A stretch of DNA of 64,000 nt from an uncultured Porphyromonadaceae bacterium. Its GTDB lineage: Bacteria; Bacteroidota; Bacteroidia; Bacteroidales; Muribaculaceae. Under the pieces are notes generated by a model. That model saw only the letters and a list, made by a program, of their open reading frames with translations, was not told where the DNA came from and made no database searches. Of this stretch, positions 19,355-29,368 are shown one piece after another (the first letter of the stretch is position 1; each line of letters opens with the position of its first letter). Made by a program: the position numbers and the translations under genes. The stretch spans positions 62,001 through 126,000 of the forward strand of contig CAMNRO010000004.1 of assembly GCA_946553045.1 (NCBI GenBank), written 5' to 3'.

Positions 19355-19757
19355 TTTATATAAATACTGCCTGGCTCTGATTTTTTCCATATTTGTGCTA
19401 AGCTTTCAGTCTTGCAAAGAGAAGAATTATACATATCTCACTCTTATAAATAAAAGTGATAAGCCGATAATTATTACGACTTTCACTACAATTGATGGAA
19501 TTGTAATCAACGAAGGCGATGGGAGAAAGCTTCCGCCGCAATCAAGTGAATCATATATTTATCGAGGTTATGGATATGTTTTTGATGCGGATGAAGGCAT
19601 GAAAGTTGTAATTTTAGAGATGCCCGAATGTTCGCACGACAAGAATTATGAGTTAGCACAATCAAAAACAGAATTTAAAGGAGTGGTGATGTACTATAAT
19701 CTCGAGGAGTTGCGGGCGATGGACTGGACGATTGTTTACGATGGGAATATGGAGTGA
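19344..19757 (+). CDS. Small putative lipoprotein, paralog of the previous gene
   Basis: MRINLYKYCLALIFSIFVLSFQSCKEKNYTY lipobox; 11-bp overlap with upstream CDS. Confidence 0.6.
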   Translation: MRINLYKYCLALIFSIFVLSFQSCKEKNYTYLTLINKSDKPIIITTFTTIDGIVINEGDGRKLPPQSSESYIYRGYGYVFDADEGMKVVILEMPECSHDKNYELAQSKTEFKGVVMYYNLEELRAMDWTIVYDGNME

Positions 19758-19785
19758 TTTGTCATTTTTAAACCAATTATCACTA

Positions 19786-19872
19786 ATGAATATAAGAAGT
19801 TTGAGGAGCGTTTTCGCTTTAATACTGGTGCTTCAATCTTTCCTGGCATTTGCGCAGGGAGAGCAGGGTTGA
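19786..19872 (+). pseudogene. Signal-peptide-only ORF, probable remnant of an exported-protein gene
   Basis: MNIRSLRSVFALILVLQSFLAFAQGEQG* : a complete signal peptide then stop after 28 aa. Confidence 0.45.
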
Positions 19873-20017
19873 CAGAATCGACGGCATAAACCGTATTTCT
19901 CTCGACCTCGGTTTAAAATACCGGTTCTGATAGCTAAACTCCTTGTTATAACGCCCTGTCGAAAACCGGCGGGGCGGCTTTTTTGTTATAAATAGGTGAA
20001 AATAGAGCGAAAAAGGC

Positions 20018-20025
20018 TATCTTTG
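20018..20025 (+). promoter_or_regulatory. Bacteroidota -7 element (TAnnTTTG) upstream of first FKBP gene
   Basis: TATCTTTG at 20018-20025, 35 bp upstream of ATG at 20060. Confidence 0.55.
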
Positions 20026-20059
20026 CAACGACAAAATTCTAACATAAGACAATTTAACA

Positions 20060-20686
20060 ATGGACAATAAAGAATTCGACCGCCTCAGCTATGCACTCGG
20101 ACTCAGCATGGGGCACAATTTCCGTGCCATGGGTATGGAAAAACTCAGCATACAGGATTTCGCCGACGGCGTTGCCTCTGTGTTCTACGGCGAGGCTCCC
20201 AAGATGACCATCGACGAGGCCAAGGCCGAAGTGCAGACTTACTTCGCCGAGGTTCAGAAGAAACAGCAGGAGCAGGCCATGGCTATGGCAGCCCTCAACG
20301 CCAAGAGCGGCAAGGAGTTCCTCGAAGCCAACGGCAAGCGCGCCGAGGTGAACACCCTTCCTTCGGGTCTTCAGTATGAAGTGCTCGAGCAGGGCAACGG
20401 CCCCAAGCCCGAAGCCGGCGACCAGGTGACGGTGCACTACACAGGCAAGCTCATCGACGGCACCGTATTCGACTCGAGCGAAGACCGCGGCGAGCCCGCC
20501 ACATTCGGCGTCACCCAGGTTATCCCCGGCTGGGTGGAAGCTCTGCAGCTGATGAACGCCGGCTCGAAATGGCGTCTGTATATCCCCTCCGACCTCGCCT
20601 ACGGCCCCAACGGCGCCGGCGGTGTCATCGGCCCGAACCAGACCCTGATTTTCGACGTAAACCTCATCGAAGTAGTAGGAAAGTAA
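20060..20686 (+). CDS. FKBP-type peptidyl-prolyl cis-trans isomerase, no signal peptide
   Basis: DQVTVHYTGKLIDGTVFDSSEDRGEPATFGVTQVIPGWVEALQLMNAGSKWRLYIPSDLAYGPNGAGGVIGPNQTLIFDVNLIEV. Confidence 0.95.
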   Translation: MDNKEFDRLSYALGLSMGHNFRAMGMEKLSIQDFADGVASVFYGEAPKMTIDEAKAEVQTYFAEVQKKQQEQAMAMAALNAKSGKEFLEANGKRAEVNTLPSGLQYEVLEQGNGPKPEAGDQVTVHYTGKLIDGTVFDSSEDRGEPATFGVTQVIPGWVEALQLMNAGSKWRLYIPSDLAYGPNGAGGVIGPNQTLIFDVNLIEVVGK

Positions 20687-20827
20687 TCAGGAGTCAGAAA
20701 TTAGGAATTACAAGTTAGAAGTTAGGAGTTAGTAGTTGTTCCTTACTACTTATTATTTATTCCTTCTAACTTATCACTTATTCCTTATTCCTTACAACAC
20801 CCTTATTACTTATTTACTTAACGAAGA

Positions 20828-21496
20828 ATGCGTTTTTTAGCAGCAACGATACTGGCACTTGCCGCTACGGCCCTCCCCTCGGGGGCCGCAACGGCGCCTG
20901 CCGACTCGACACAGCGCGCAGTGGCGGCCTTCATTGCCTCTAACTTCAAGATTGCAATGCAGCAGGCCTTCACCGACCTCACATCGCAGGGTCTTGCGCT
21001 CGACAGCGCCGAAATCCTCGCCCTTGTGAAAGAAGACCTCGGCACGCCATACAGCCGCGAAGCGCACACCGCCGCCTACGAGAGCGTGATGATGGCCGTT
21101 GCCAACGCCCGCAAGGCCGTCAGCGACAAGTTTATGGCCGAAGCCAAGGCTCGCCCCGGAGCTACCGTGCAGCCCTCGGGCCTCGTTTTCGAGACCATGA
21201 CGGCAGGCAACGGTCCGCACCCCACGCCCGAATCGACCGTCGTGATGCGCTACCGCGGCGTGCTCCCCGACGGCACCGTGTTCGATGAAATCACCCCCGA
21301 GCAGGAACCGATGGAGACCCGCGCCTCCAATCTTGTCAAGGGCATGACAGAAGGCCTGTGCCTAATGCAGGCCGGCGGCAACTACATCCTCACCATACCG
21401 GCCGAACTCGCCTACGGCTCGCAGGGCGCCGGCGGTGTCATACCCCCCGACACGCCTCTGCGCTTCGACGTAGAGCTGGTCGACATCAAAGATTAG
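20828..21496 (+). CDS. FKBP-type peptidyl-prolyl isomerase, exported
   Basis: Signal peptide MRFLAATILALAATALPSGAATA; VVMRYRGVLPDGTVFDEITPEQ...ELAYGSQGAGGVIPPDTPLRFDVELVDIKD. Confidence 0.9.
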   Translation: MRFLAATILALAATALPSGAATAPADSTQRAVAAFIASNFKIAMQQAFTDLTSQGLALDSAEILALVKEDLGTPYSREAHTAAYESVMMAVANARKAVSDKFMAEAKARPGATVQPSGLVFETMTAGNGPHPTPESTVVMRYRGVLPDGTVFDEITPEQEPMETRASNLVKGMTEGLCLMQAGGNYILTIPAELAYGSQGAGGVIPPDTPLRFDVELVDIKD

Positions 21497-21520
21497 CATA
21501 ATCCAATAAACGAAAAAGAT

Positions 21521-22396
21521 ATGAAAAAATTGATTCTGGGCGCTTGCGCCCTCATGGCTCTTGCCACGGTGTCGTGCGGCAAATGCGGCGACAGCTCGTG
21601 CTCGACCCCCACAAGCGACTCTCTGTCGAACGCCTACGGCGACTACGTGGGCACCGTCCTCGGCGCCGACTTCCAGCACAAGGAAAATGCCGACGCACAG
21701 AAAAAAGAATTCCTCCGCGGCATGCAGATTGTATTCGGTGCCGACGAAAACCGCAATACACAGATGGGTATGCAGGTAGCCCTGCAGATGCTCGGTGAAA
21801 TGGGCCAGCTCGACGAGCAGGGCGCACACATCGACCGCGCCAAGGCCATGGCTGCCTTCAAGCGCGCGTTCCTCGCCGACAGCATCAACTCCATGGACGG
21901 ACAGAACTCCCTCCAGCTCATGCAGCGCCTCATCGCCGAGGCTCGCGAAGAAGCTTCTGCCGAAGCCGCCCGCAAGAAAGCCGAAGCTCCCGAAGCCCTC
22001 GAAAACGTGAAGGCCGGCGAGGCATATGTAGCCGACCTCAAGGCTAAGGACAGCAGCGTACAGACCGCAGCCTCGGGCCTCTCTTACAAGATTGAGAACG
22101 AAGGCGAAGGCGAAAAAGCCAAAGAAAACTCGACCGTAGTGGTGAACTACTCGGGCCGTCACCTCAACGGCGACGTATTCGACACCACCGAAGGCCGCTC
22201 GCCAGCCACATTCAACCTCCAGGGCGTAGTGCCCGGCTTCCGCGAAGGCATCACCCTTCTGGGCAAGGGCGGCAAGGCTACCCTCTATATCCCCGGTGAG
22301 CTCGCCTACGGCCCCAACGGCCAGCCCGCAGCCGGCATAGGCCCCAACGAAATGCTCGTGTTCGAAGTCGAAGTGCTCGACATCGAAGCCGAATAA
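21521..22396 (+). CDS. FKBP-type peptidyl-prolyl isomerase, lipoprotein
   Basis: MKKLILGACALMALATVSCGKCG lipobox; TVVVNYSGRHLNGDVFDTTEGRSPATFNLQGVVPGFREGITLLGKGGKATLYIPGELAYG. Confidence 0.93.
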   Translation: MKKLILGACALMALATVSCGKCGDSSCSTPTSDSLSNAYGDYVGTVLGADFQHKENADAQKKEFLRGMQIVFGADENRNTQMGMQVALQMLGEMGQLDEQGAHIDRAKAMAAFKRAFLADSINSMDGQNSLQLMQRLIAEAREEASAEAARKKAEAPEALENVKAGEAYVADLKAKDSSVQTAASGLSYKIENEGEGEKAKENSTVVVNYSGRHLNGDVFDTTEGRSPATFNLQGVVPGFREGITLLGKGGKATLYIPGELAYGPNGQPAAGIGPNEMLVFEVEVLDIEAE

Positions 22397-22421
22397 GGGA
22401 GTCTCATATATATGACACCAC

Positions 22422-22460
22422 CGCCCGGACGCTTCCCCAAGCGCCCGGGCGTCTTTTTTT
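22422..22460 (+). terminator. Rho-independent terminator after the FKBP cluster
   Basis: CGCCCGGACGCTT-CCCC-AAGCGCCCGGGCG then a T tract. Confidence 0.75.
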
Positions 22461-22546
22461 GCAGGCACAATTTACGGCTTTGGCAGAAACGGAAACATAG
22501 CGGAGCATCGTTTTTTGTAACTTCACGCCGTAAAACCATTTATCAC

Positions 22547-25276
22547 ATGAAAACCTTTTTATCTAAGTACTGTCTATTGTTATTTCTGGCACTGCTGCCC
22601 GCGCTGACATCGTGTGCCGACAAGAACGAAGTCCTGGAAACGAGCGTAGAATTCCGGGCCGCACCCGAAGGCTTAGCCATGGAAAATCCGCGATTCTCAT
22701 GGATTCTGAATGCCGACGGCCGCGGAATAATGCAGAAATCATATCAGATTGAGCTTGCCGAAGACAAAAACAGCCTCGGCAAGGCCGACGTGTGGAATTC
22801 GGGCGTGGTAGAGTCCGACCGCTCGCACCTGGTCGAATATACAGGCCCCGCCCTCAAGGGCAACACCACATACTGGTGGCGCGTCACCGTCAGCACTACC
22901 GACGGCAAGGAGTACACCAGCGCTCCGGCACGCTGCACCACCGCCCGCGACCCGCACAAGCCATGGACGGCGCAGTGGATAGGCCTCAACGACTCCACCA
23001 ACATTGCTATAGCCGACAACCGCACCACCCTGCCCGTCCGCTATCTGCGCAAGGAGTTCGCTCTGGCCGACAAGCCTGTCAGAGCCATGCTCAGCGTGTC
23101 GGGCATCGGCTCGTCGTACTGCTACCTCAACGGCTCGCGCGTGGGCGACGACGTATTCGGCCCGCTGCCCACCCTCTACGACGCCTCTGTGCCCTATCTC
23201 ACCTACGACGTCACCTCCATGCTCTCCAAAGGCGACAACGCCATCGGCGTGGCCCTCGGCAACGGGCGCTACTTCCCCATGCGCGAACACGGCATGCTCG
23301 CCTGGGGCCTGCCCCGCCTCATAGCCGAGCTCGAGGTGGAATATCCCGACGGCAGCACCGAGACAATCGTCACCGACCCCACATGGCGCGCTACGGCCGA
23401 CGGACCAGTCCGGGCCAACAACGAATACGACGGCGAAGTCTTCGACGCCGCCATGACACTCGGCGACTGGACCGCCCGGGCATACGACGACTCGGCATGG
23501 CAGGCCGCGGCCGTCATGGAAGCGCCCGCCGGCACTCTCAAGGCCCAGATGTCGCCCTCGATAAAAATCATGGATAAAATCAGACCGCAGTCTGTCCGCA
23601 AGGTCGGCGATAAACGGTATATCGTCGACATGGGCCAGAACATGGTCGGCTTCCAGCGCGTGCGCCTCGCCGGCGCCAAGGGCCGGCCCGTGAAGATGCG
23701 CTTTGCCGAGGTGCTGCAGAACGACGACGACACCCGTCTCTACGTCGAGAACCTGCGCTCCGCCCTTGCCGAAGACACATATATCCCGGCGGCCGACGGC
23801 ACATTCGAATGGCAGCCCGAATTCGTATATCACGGCTACCGGTTCATGGAAATCGACGGCGTCGAGGCCGAACCCTCCATCGACAACATCGAAGGCCTGG
23901 TGATATACGACGACATGGCCTCGACAGGCTCTTTCGAAAGCTCCGACGAAATCCTCAACGCACTCCACCGCAACGCCTACCACGGCATCAGAGGCAACTA
24001 CCGAGGCATGCCCACCGACTGCCCCCAGCGCGACGAGCGTCACGGCTGGCTCGGCGACCGCACCACGGGCGCATACGGCGAAAGCTTCCTCTTCGACAAC
24101 GCCCTCCTCTACCGCAAATGGCTCGCCGACATCGAGGAATCCATGAGCGACAACGGCAGCATTTCCGACGTATCGCCCCGATACTGGACCCTCCACCAGG
24201 ACGATGTGACATGGCCCGCGGCATACTTCTACGTAGCCGACATGCTCTGGCGCAACTTCGGCGACGATTTCTCCATCAAGGCCCGCTACCCGAGCATGAA
24301 AAAATGGGTAGAACACATGATGGCCGACCACATGACCGACTACATCATCACAACCGACACTTACGGCGACTGGTGCCTGCCCCCCGAATCGCTCGAGCTC
24401 ATACACTCCAACGACCCCGCAAGGCGCACCGACGGACAGCTGCTTTCCACATCGGTATTCTACAGCATACTCCGGCTCATGCAGCAGTTCGCCGCCATCA
24501 ACGCCCGGCCCGACGATGAAGCCCGCTATGCAGCCATCGCCGAAAAGGTAAAAGAGGCCTACAACGCCCGGTTCTACAACGCCGGTTCTCACAGCTACGC
24601 CAACAACACCGTCACCGCCAACCTGCTGTCGCTGCAGCTCGGCCTCGTGCCCGAGGGTGACGAACAGGCCGTATGCGACAACGCCGTGAAACGCACCATC
24701 GAGGAATGCGACGGCCACGTGAGCGTAGGCGTGCTCGGCATCCAGCACCTCATGCGAGGCCTCACGCACCACGGCAACGCCGACCTCGCCTTCAGAATAG
24801 CCTCGAACGACACATACCCCTCCTGGGGCTACATGATACGCCGGGGCGCAACCACAATCTGGGAACTATGGAACGGCGACACCGCCGACCCCGCCATGAA
24901 CTCGCGCAACCACGTGATGCTCCTCGGCGACGTGCTCATATGGATGTACGAAGACCTTGCCGGCATTAAAAATCACCCCGACGCCGTCGGATTCAAGAAA
25001 ATACTCATGAAGCCCGTATTCCCCGAAGGCCTCGACAGCGTCAGCGCAAGCCACCGCACACCCTACGGCACCGTAGCCAGCGTATGGACCAAAAAGGACG
25101 GCAAATTCGAGTGGACCGTGACCATACCGGCCAACACCACAGCCGAAATCGTGCTCCCCGCAACCCTCGGCGCCACCCTCAGCGGCGACACCGCCGGCAT
25201 CATCTCAACCACCGAGACCGACGGCAACACCCACACCACCATCGGCTCCGGCACCTACACCTTCACCACCAGATAA
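22547..25276 (+). CDS. Alpha-L-rhamnosidase (GH78-like) lipoprotein
   Basis: MKTFLSKYCLLLFLALLPALTSCADKNE; rhamnosidase motifs DCPQRDERHGWLGDRTTGAYGESFLFD and TTIWELWNGDTADPAMNSRNHVMLGD-like. Start reset to ATG 22547. Confidence 0.92.
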   Translation: MKTFLSKYCLLLFLALLPALTSCADKNEVLETSVEFRAAPEGLAMENPRFSWILNADGRGIMQKSYQIELAEDKNSLGKADVWNSGVVESDRSHLVEYTGPALKGNTTYWWRVTVSTTDGKEYTSAPARCTTARDPHKPWTAQWIGLNDSTNIAIADNRTTLPVRYLRKEFALADKPVRAMLSVSGIGSSYCYLNGSRVGDDVFGPLPTLYDASVPYLTYDVTSMLSKGDNAIGVALGNGRYFPMREHGMLAWGLPRLIAELEVEYPDGSTETIVTDPTWRATADGPVRANNEYDGEVFDAAMTLGDWTARAYDDSAWQAAAVMEAPAGTLKAQMSPSIKIMDKIRPQSVRKVGDKRYIVDMGQNMVGFQRVRLAGAKGRPVKMRFAEVLQNDDDTRLYVENLRSALAEDTYIPAADGTFEWQPEFVYHGYRFMEIDGVEAEPSIDNIEGLVIYDDMASTGSFESSDEILNALHRNAYHGIRGNYRGMPTDCPQRDERHGWLGDRTTGAYGESFLFDNALLYRKWLADIEESMSDNGSISDVSPRYWTLHQDDVTWPAAYFYVADMLWRNFGDDFSIKARYPSMKKWVEHMMADHMTDYIITTDTYGDWCLPPESLELIHSNDPARRTDGQLLSTSVFYSILRLMQQFAAINARPDDEARYAAIAEKVKEAYNARFYNAGSHSYANNTVTANLLSLQLGLVPEGDEQAVCDNAVKRTIEECDGHVSVGVLGIQHLMRGLTHHGNADLAFRIASNDTYPSWGYMIRRGATTIWELWNGDTADPAMNSRNHVMLLGDVLIWMYEDLAGIKNHPDAVGFKKILMKPVFPEGLDSVSASHRTPYGTVASVWTKKDGKFEWTVTIPANTTAEIVLPATLGATLSGDTAGIISTTETDGNTHTTIGSGTYTFTTR

Positions 25277-25295
25277 CACACCATCAGGATACAGC

Positions 25296-25328
25296 AAGGG
25301 CGCGCTTCAAAAAAAGCGCGCCCTTTTT
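25296..25328. terminator. Bidirectional terminator between convergent genes
   Basis: AAGGGCGCGCTT-CAAAAA-AAGCGCGCCCTTTTT. Confidence 0.85.
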
Positions 25329-25351
25329 CGTATCTGCCCGGCGGAGGAATA

Positions 25352-26188
25352 TCACGGCAGGAGACGGGCTGTCTCCGGGCGCATGAGGGGCTTCAGGCGG
25401 TCGTATGGAACGGTGCACGATGGCATTCCGGCGGCATAGCAGGCTATTTCATACTGCTGATAGGTAAATTCGAGACCGTCGGCAGCGAAAACAGGCGGAT
25501 ATGACGGCAGGCCGAGCGTATCGACGTTGACAAGCAGCATATCTCCGAGAGAGCTGCCTGGCTCGGAATTTTCCTTGAAATACTGCTCCCAGAGACTTTC
25601 TTTCACTATTTCGACCACTTCCGGGAGGCTTTCCGGCTCAAAAATATTTGCGGCAGTGAGACGTTCGCCCGTATTGGCGACGAATGTCTGCCCCACGCCG
25701 AGGCTGCCTCCATGGGCGCCACCGGTATATAAATATGCCGAGAAGAAATAGGACATCAGACTATCCGAGCGGAATTCCGGCCCAAAGCTGAAATCGAATT
25801 CATACTGCACGGCAATACTGTCGGCAACGAAACCGTCGAAGTCTGTCCTGACAAAAGACATAAGGGTATTTCCACATTCCTCGACAAGCTTGTTTCCGTC
25901 ATCAAGAGATGAAACCGATACTCTCAATCCGGAATTGTCATAGACACCAGCCTCGAGTCGGCCGCCAATCCAGGCGCGCACACTGTCGGCCAAAGCCGTT
26001 TTCCCGCTGCCGGGATAGAGGCCTTTTATGTCGACCTTCGCCCGGCAACCGTCCATCACTACCGAATCGGCCCAACGCACCGAATCGGTCTCAAAAGCCT
26101 CCGCGCCTCCGCCATTACCCGACGAGCAAGATGCAAGGCCGAACACTGCAGCGCCCACCGACGCCAGAAAGAATATACTTTTCTTCAT
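25352..26188 (-). CDS. Putative lipoprotein, DUF3298/RsiV-like
   Basis: MKKSIFFLASVGAAVFGLASCSSGNGG lipobox; FSAYLYTGGAHGGSLGVGQTFVANTGERLTAANIFEPESLPEVVEIV resembles RsiV-like domain. Confidence 0.7.
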   Translation of the reverse strand: MKKSIFFLASVGAAVFGLASCSSGNGGGAEAFETDSVRWADSVVMDGCRAKVDIKGLYPGSGKTALADSVRAWIGGRLEAGVYDNSGLRVSVSSLDDGNKLVEECGNTLMSFVRTDFDGFVADSIAVQYEFDFSFGPEFRSDSLMSYFFSAYLYTGGAHGGSLGVGQTFVANTGERLTAANIFEPESLPEVVEIVKESLWEQYFKENSEPGSSLGDMLLVNVDTLGLPSYPPVFAADGLEFTYQQYEIACYAAGMPSCTVPYDRLKPLMRPETARLLP

Positions 26189-26303
26189 ATCTTATCAGAG
26201 ATTGTTTATATAATATTGCAAAGATAACAATAATACTCCGGCAGCAGACAAGATTACCGATAAGAATTTGTCGGCAAAAGGTTTGGATTGTCTAAATAAT
26301 TCT

Positions 26304-26311
26304 TACCTTTG
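26304..26311 (+). promoter_or_regulatory. Bacteroidota promoter: TTTG (26282-26285) / TACCTTTG
   Basis: TTTG, 18-bp spacer, TACCTTTG; about 95 bp upstream of the oxidoreductase start. Confidence 0.55.
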
Positions 26312-26406
26312 TGGTGTGATTTGGACGCGGCACTGAGAGCCGCGGTTCAATATCCTTAAATCTAACGAATTAACACCTACACACCAATTATCATATAAAC
26401 TTAGTC

Positions 26407-28257
26407 ATGTTGGAGAAAACTAATGTAAAGGTTCTCGACAAGGTGGTTGTGCGATTCTCGGGCGACTCCGGCGACGGTATGCAGCTCGCGGGCAACATCT
26501 TCACCAATGTATCGGCAGGCCTGGGCAACCAGGTGTCTACCTTCCCCGACTATCCGGCCGAAATCCGCGCCCCGCAGGGCTCGCTCAGCGGCGTTTCGGG
26601 TTTCCAGGTAAGCGTCGGCACAGGCGTCCACACACCCGGCGATGCCTGCGATGTCCTCGTTGCCATGAATGCGGCGGCACTCAAGACCAACCACCGCTTC
26701 CTCAAACCCGGAGGCGTAATCGTGGTCGACATCGACTCGTTCCGCGAAAGCGACCTCAAGAAAGCCCAGTATGCCACCGACAGCCCCTTCGAGGAGCTCG
26801 GTATCAAGGCTCAGATTGTAGAAGTGCCCGTCACCACCATGACCAAGGCAGCTCTCGCCGACACAGGTCTCGACAACAAGAGCGTGCTCAAATGCCGCAA
26901 CATCTTCGTGCTCGGCCTCATCTGCTGGCTCTTCGACCGTCCGCTCGAAGGCGCCCTCAGACACCTCAAGAAAAAATTCGCAAAAAAACCGGCTGTCTAC
27001 GAAGCCAACGCAAAAGTGCTTCAGGCAGGCTACGACTACGGCCACAATATCCATGCTTCGGTGAGCACCTACAAGGTTGAGACCGAAGACCCGCGCCCGG
27101 GAGTATATACCGACATCAACGGCAACACCGCCACCGCCTGGGGCCTCATCATGGCCTCCGAGAAATGCGGCCGTCCGCTCTTCCTCGGCTCATATCCCAT
27201 CACCCCCGCCACCGACATTCTCCATGAGCTCGCCAAGCGCAAGGACCTCGGTGTGAAGGCTTGCCAGATGGAAGACGAAATCGCCGGCGTATGCTCGGCT
27301 ATCGGCGCAGCCTTTGCCGGCAACCTCGCCGTGACATCGACCTCCGGCCCCGGCCTCGCACTCAAGAGCGAAGGCATCGGCCTGGCTGTAATCGCCGAGC
27401 TCCCGCTGGTAGTCATCGACGTGCAGCGCGGCGGTCCCTCCACCGGCCTCCCCACCAAGACCGAACAGACCGACCTCATGCAGGCCCTCTACGGCCGCAA
27501 CGGCGAATCGCCCCTGGCTGTGGTGGCTCCCGCATCGCCCACCGACTGCTTCACAATGGCCTTCGAGGCCTGCCGCATAGCCGTCGAGCACAGCACCCCC
27601 GTGATTCTGCTCAGCGACGCCTTCATCGGCAACGGCTCATCGGCATGGCGCATACCCGAGGCCGACGAATATCCTGAAATCAAGACTCCCGACATACCCG
27701 CCGAAATGCTCGCCGACGGCAGCTGGCGCCCCTACACCCGCCGCGAGAACCTCGGCCGCTACTGGCCCGTAGGCGGCACCGAAGGTGCCACCCACCGCCT
27801 CGGAGGCCTCGAGAAAGACGCCAACACCGGCGCCATCTCCACCGACCCCGTCAACCACGAGAAGATGGTCCTCCTGCGCCGCGAGAAAATAGCCCGTATC
27901 GCCGACGACATACCCGCTCTCGAAGTGCTCGGCGACCCCGATGCCGACACTATCCTCGTAGGATGGGGCGGAACATACGGCCATCTGCGCACCGCCGCCG
28001 AAGAGCTCTGCCGCCAGGGCAAGAGCGTGGCATTCACCCATTTCCGCTACATCAACCCGCTGCCGGCAAACACCGCCGAAGTGCTCGCCCGCTACAAACG
28101 CGTGATTGTGGCCGAACTCAACACGGGCATGTTCGCCGACTATCTGCAGGCACGCTTCGCAGACCGCCAGATACTACGTATCAACAAGATACAGGGCCAG
28201 CCGTTCAGCGTAAGCGAAGTGGTTGAAAAAACCATCGAAATTATGAATGAAGAATGA
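26407..28257 (+). CDS. korA: 2-oxoacid:ferredoxin oxidoreductase, fused gamma-alpha subunit (probably 2-oxoglutarate)
   Basis: VVVRFSGDSGDGMQLAGNIFTNVSAGLGNQVSTFPDYPAEIRAPQGSLSGVSGFQV and PLFLGSYPITPATDILHELAKRKDLGVKACQMEDEIAGVCSAIGAAFAG. Confidence 0.88.
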   Translation: MLEKTNVKVLDKVVVRFSGDSGDGMQLAGNIFTNVSAGLGNQVSTFPDYPAEIRAPQGSLSGVSGFQVSVGTGVHTPGDACDVLVAMNAAALKTNHRFLKPGGVIVVDIDSFRESDLKKAQYATDSPFEELGIKAQIVEVPVTTMTKAALADTGLDNKSVLKCRNIFVLGLICWLFDRPLEGALRHLKKKFAKKPAVYEANAKVLQAGYDYGHNIHASVSTYKVETEDPRPGVYTDINGNTATAWGLIMASEKCGRPLFLGSYPITPATDILHELAKRKDLGVKACQMEDEIAGVCSAIGAAFAGNLAVTSTSGPGLALKSEGIGLAVIAELPLVVIDVQRGGPSTGLPTKTEQTDLMQALYGRNGESPLAVVAPASPTDCFTMAFEACRIAVEHSTPVILLSDAFIGNGSSAWRIPEADEYPEIKTPDIPAEMLADGSWRPYTRRENLGRYWPVGGTEGATHRLGGLEKDANTGAISTDPVNHEKMVLLRREKIARIADDIPALEVLGDPDADTILVGWGGTYGHLRTAAEELCRQGKSVAFTHFRYINPLPANTAEVLARYKRVIVAELNTGMFADYLQARFADRQILRINKIQGQPFSVSEVVEKTIEIMNEE

Positions 28258-28313
28258 TGAATAACAGTTCATTCAATCCATAATTCATAATCCCTAATTC
28301 ATAATTTAAAGAA

Positions 28314-29324
28314 ATGGACTCTCAATATACAGCAGCCGACTATAAAAGCGAACAGGCCGTGCGATGGTGCCCGGGCTGCGGCGACCATGCAATCCTCAAC
28401 ACCCTCCACAAAGCAATGGCTACCCTGGGTGTGCCCCCGCACAAAACTGCCGTCATATCGGGTATCGGCTGCAGCTCGCGCCTGCCCTACTACATGAACA
28501 CATACGGCTTCCACACAATCCACGGCCGTGCAGCCGCCATAGCCACCGGCTACAAAGTGGCAAACCCCGAAATGACCGTATGGCAGATTTCGGGCGACGG
28601 CGACGGCCTCGCCATCGGTGGCAACCACTTCATACACGCCGTGCGCCGAAACATCGACATAAACATCGTGCTCTTCAACAACAAAATCTACGGCCTCACC
28701 AAGGGCCAGTACTCCCCTACGAGCGCACGCGGTTTCGTGTCGAAATCGAGCCCCTACGGCACCGTCGAAGACCCCTTTATTCCCGCTGAACTCGTATTCG
28801 GCGCCCGCGGCAACTTCTTCGCCCGCAGTATCGACGTAGAACTCGCCACATCGCAGGACGTCCTCGCCGCAGCAGCCCGCCACAAAGGCACATCTGTAGT
28901 CGAAATACTCCAGAACTGCGTGATATTCAACAACGGAATCCACAACGCCATCACCGACCGCGAAGTCCGCGCCGACCGAACAATCCTCCTCCGCCACGGC
29001 GAAAAAATGATATTCGGCAAAGACAAAAACAAAGGCCTCGTACGCGACGGATTCCTCCTCAAAGCCGTGATTATCGGCGAAGACGGATACACCATCGACG
29101 ACGTGCTCGTTCACGACGCCCACACCGAATCCAACTTCCTCCACCAGCAGCTTGCCATGATGGACGGCGAGACCCTCCCCCTCGCACTCGGCGTAATCCG
29201 CGACGTCGAAGCCCCCACATACGACGCCGGCGTCTCCGCCCAGGTGACCGAAGTCCGCGCCGCCAAAGGCTTCAACACCCTCCGCGACATGATCCTCGCC
29301 GGCGAAACCTGGACCGTCGAATAA
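28314..29324 (+). CDS. korB: 2-oxoacid:ferredoxin oxidoreductase, beta subunit (TPP-binding)
   Basis: VRWCPGCGDHAILNTLHKAMATLG, GIGCSSRLPYYMNTYGFHTIHGRA, ISGDGDGLAIGGNHFIHAVRRN. Confidence 0.88.
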   Translation: MDSQYTAADYKSEQAVRWCPGCGDHAILNTLHKAMATLGVPPHKTAVISGIGCSSRLPYYMNTYGFHTIHGRAAAIATGYKVANPEMTVWQISGDGDGLAIGGNHFIHAVRRNIDINIVLFNNKIYGLTKGQYSPTSARGFVSKSSPYGTVEDPFIPAELVFGARGNFFARSIDVELATSQDVLAAAARHKGTSVVEILQNCVIFNNGIHNAITDREVRADRTILLRHGEKMIFGKDKNKGLVRDGFLLKAVIIGEDGYTIDDVLVHDAHTESNFLHQQLAMMDGETLPLALGVIRDVEAPTYDAGVSAQVTEVRAAKGFNTLRDMILAGETWTVE

Positions 29325-29368
29325 AGCCAGAAAAACAACAATCGTTTAGACAGCAAATCTATATTAAA

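Noticed and set aside
22739-24772. 677-aa minus-strand ORF antisense to the GH78-like gene
   Set aside because: Antisense artefact of codon bias; no recognisable domain, the plus-strand gene is well supported.
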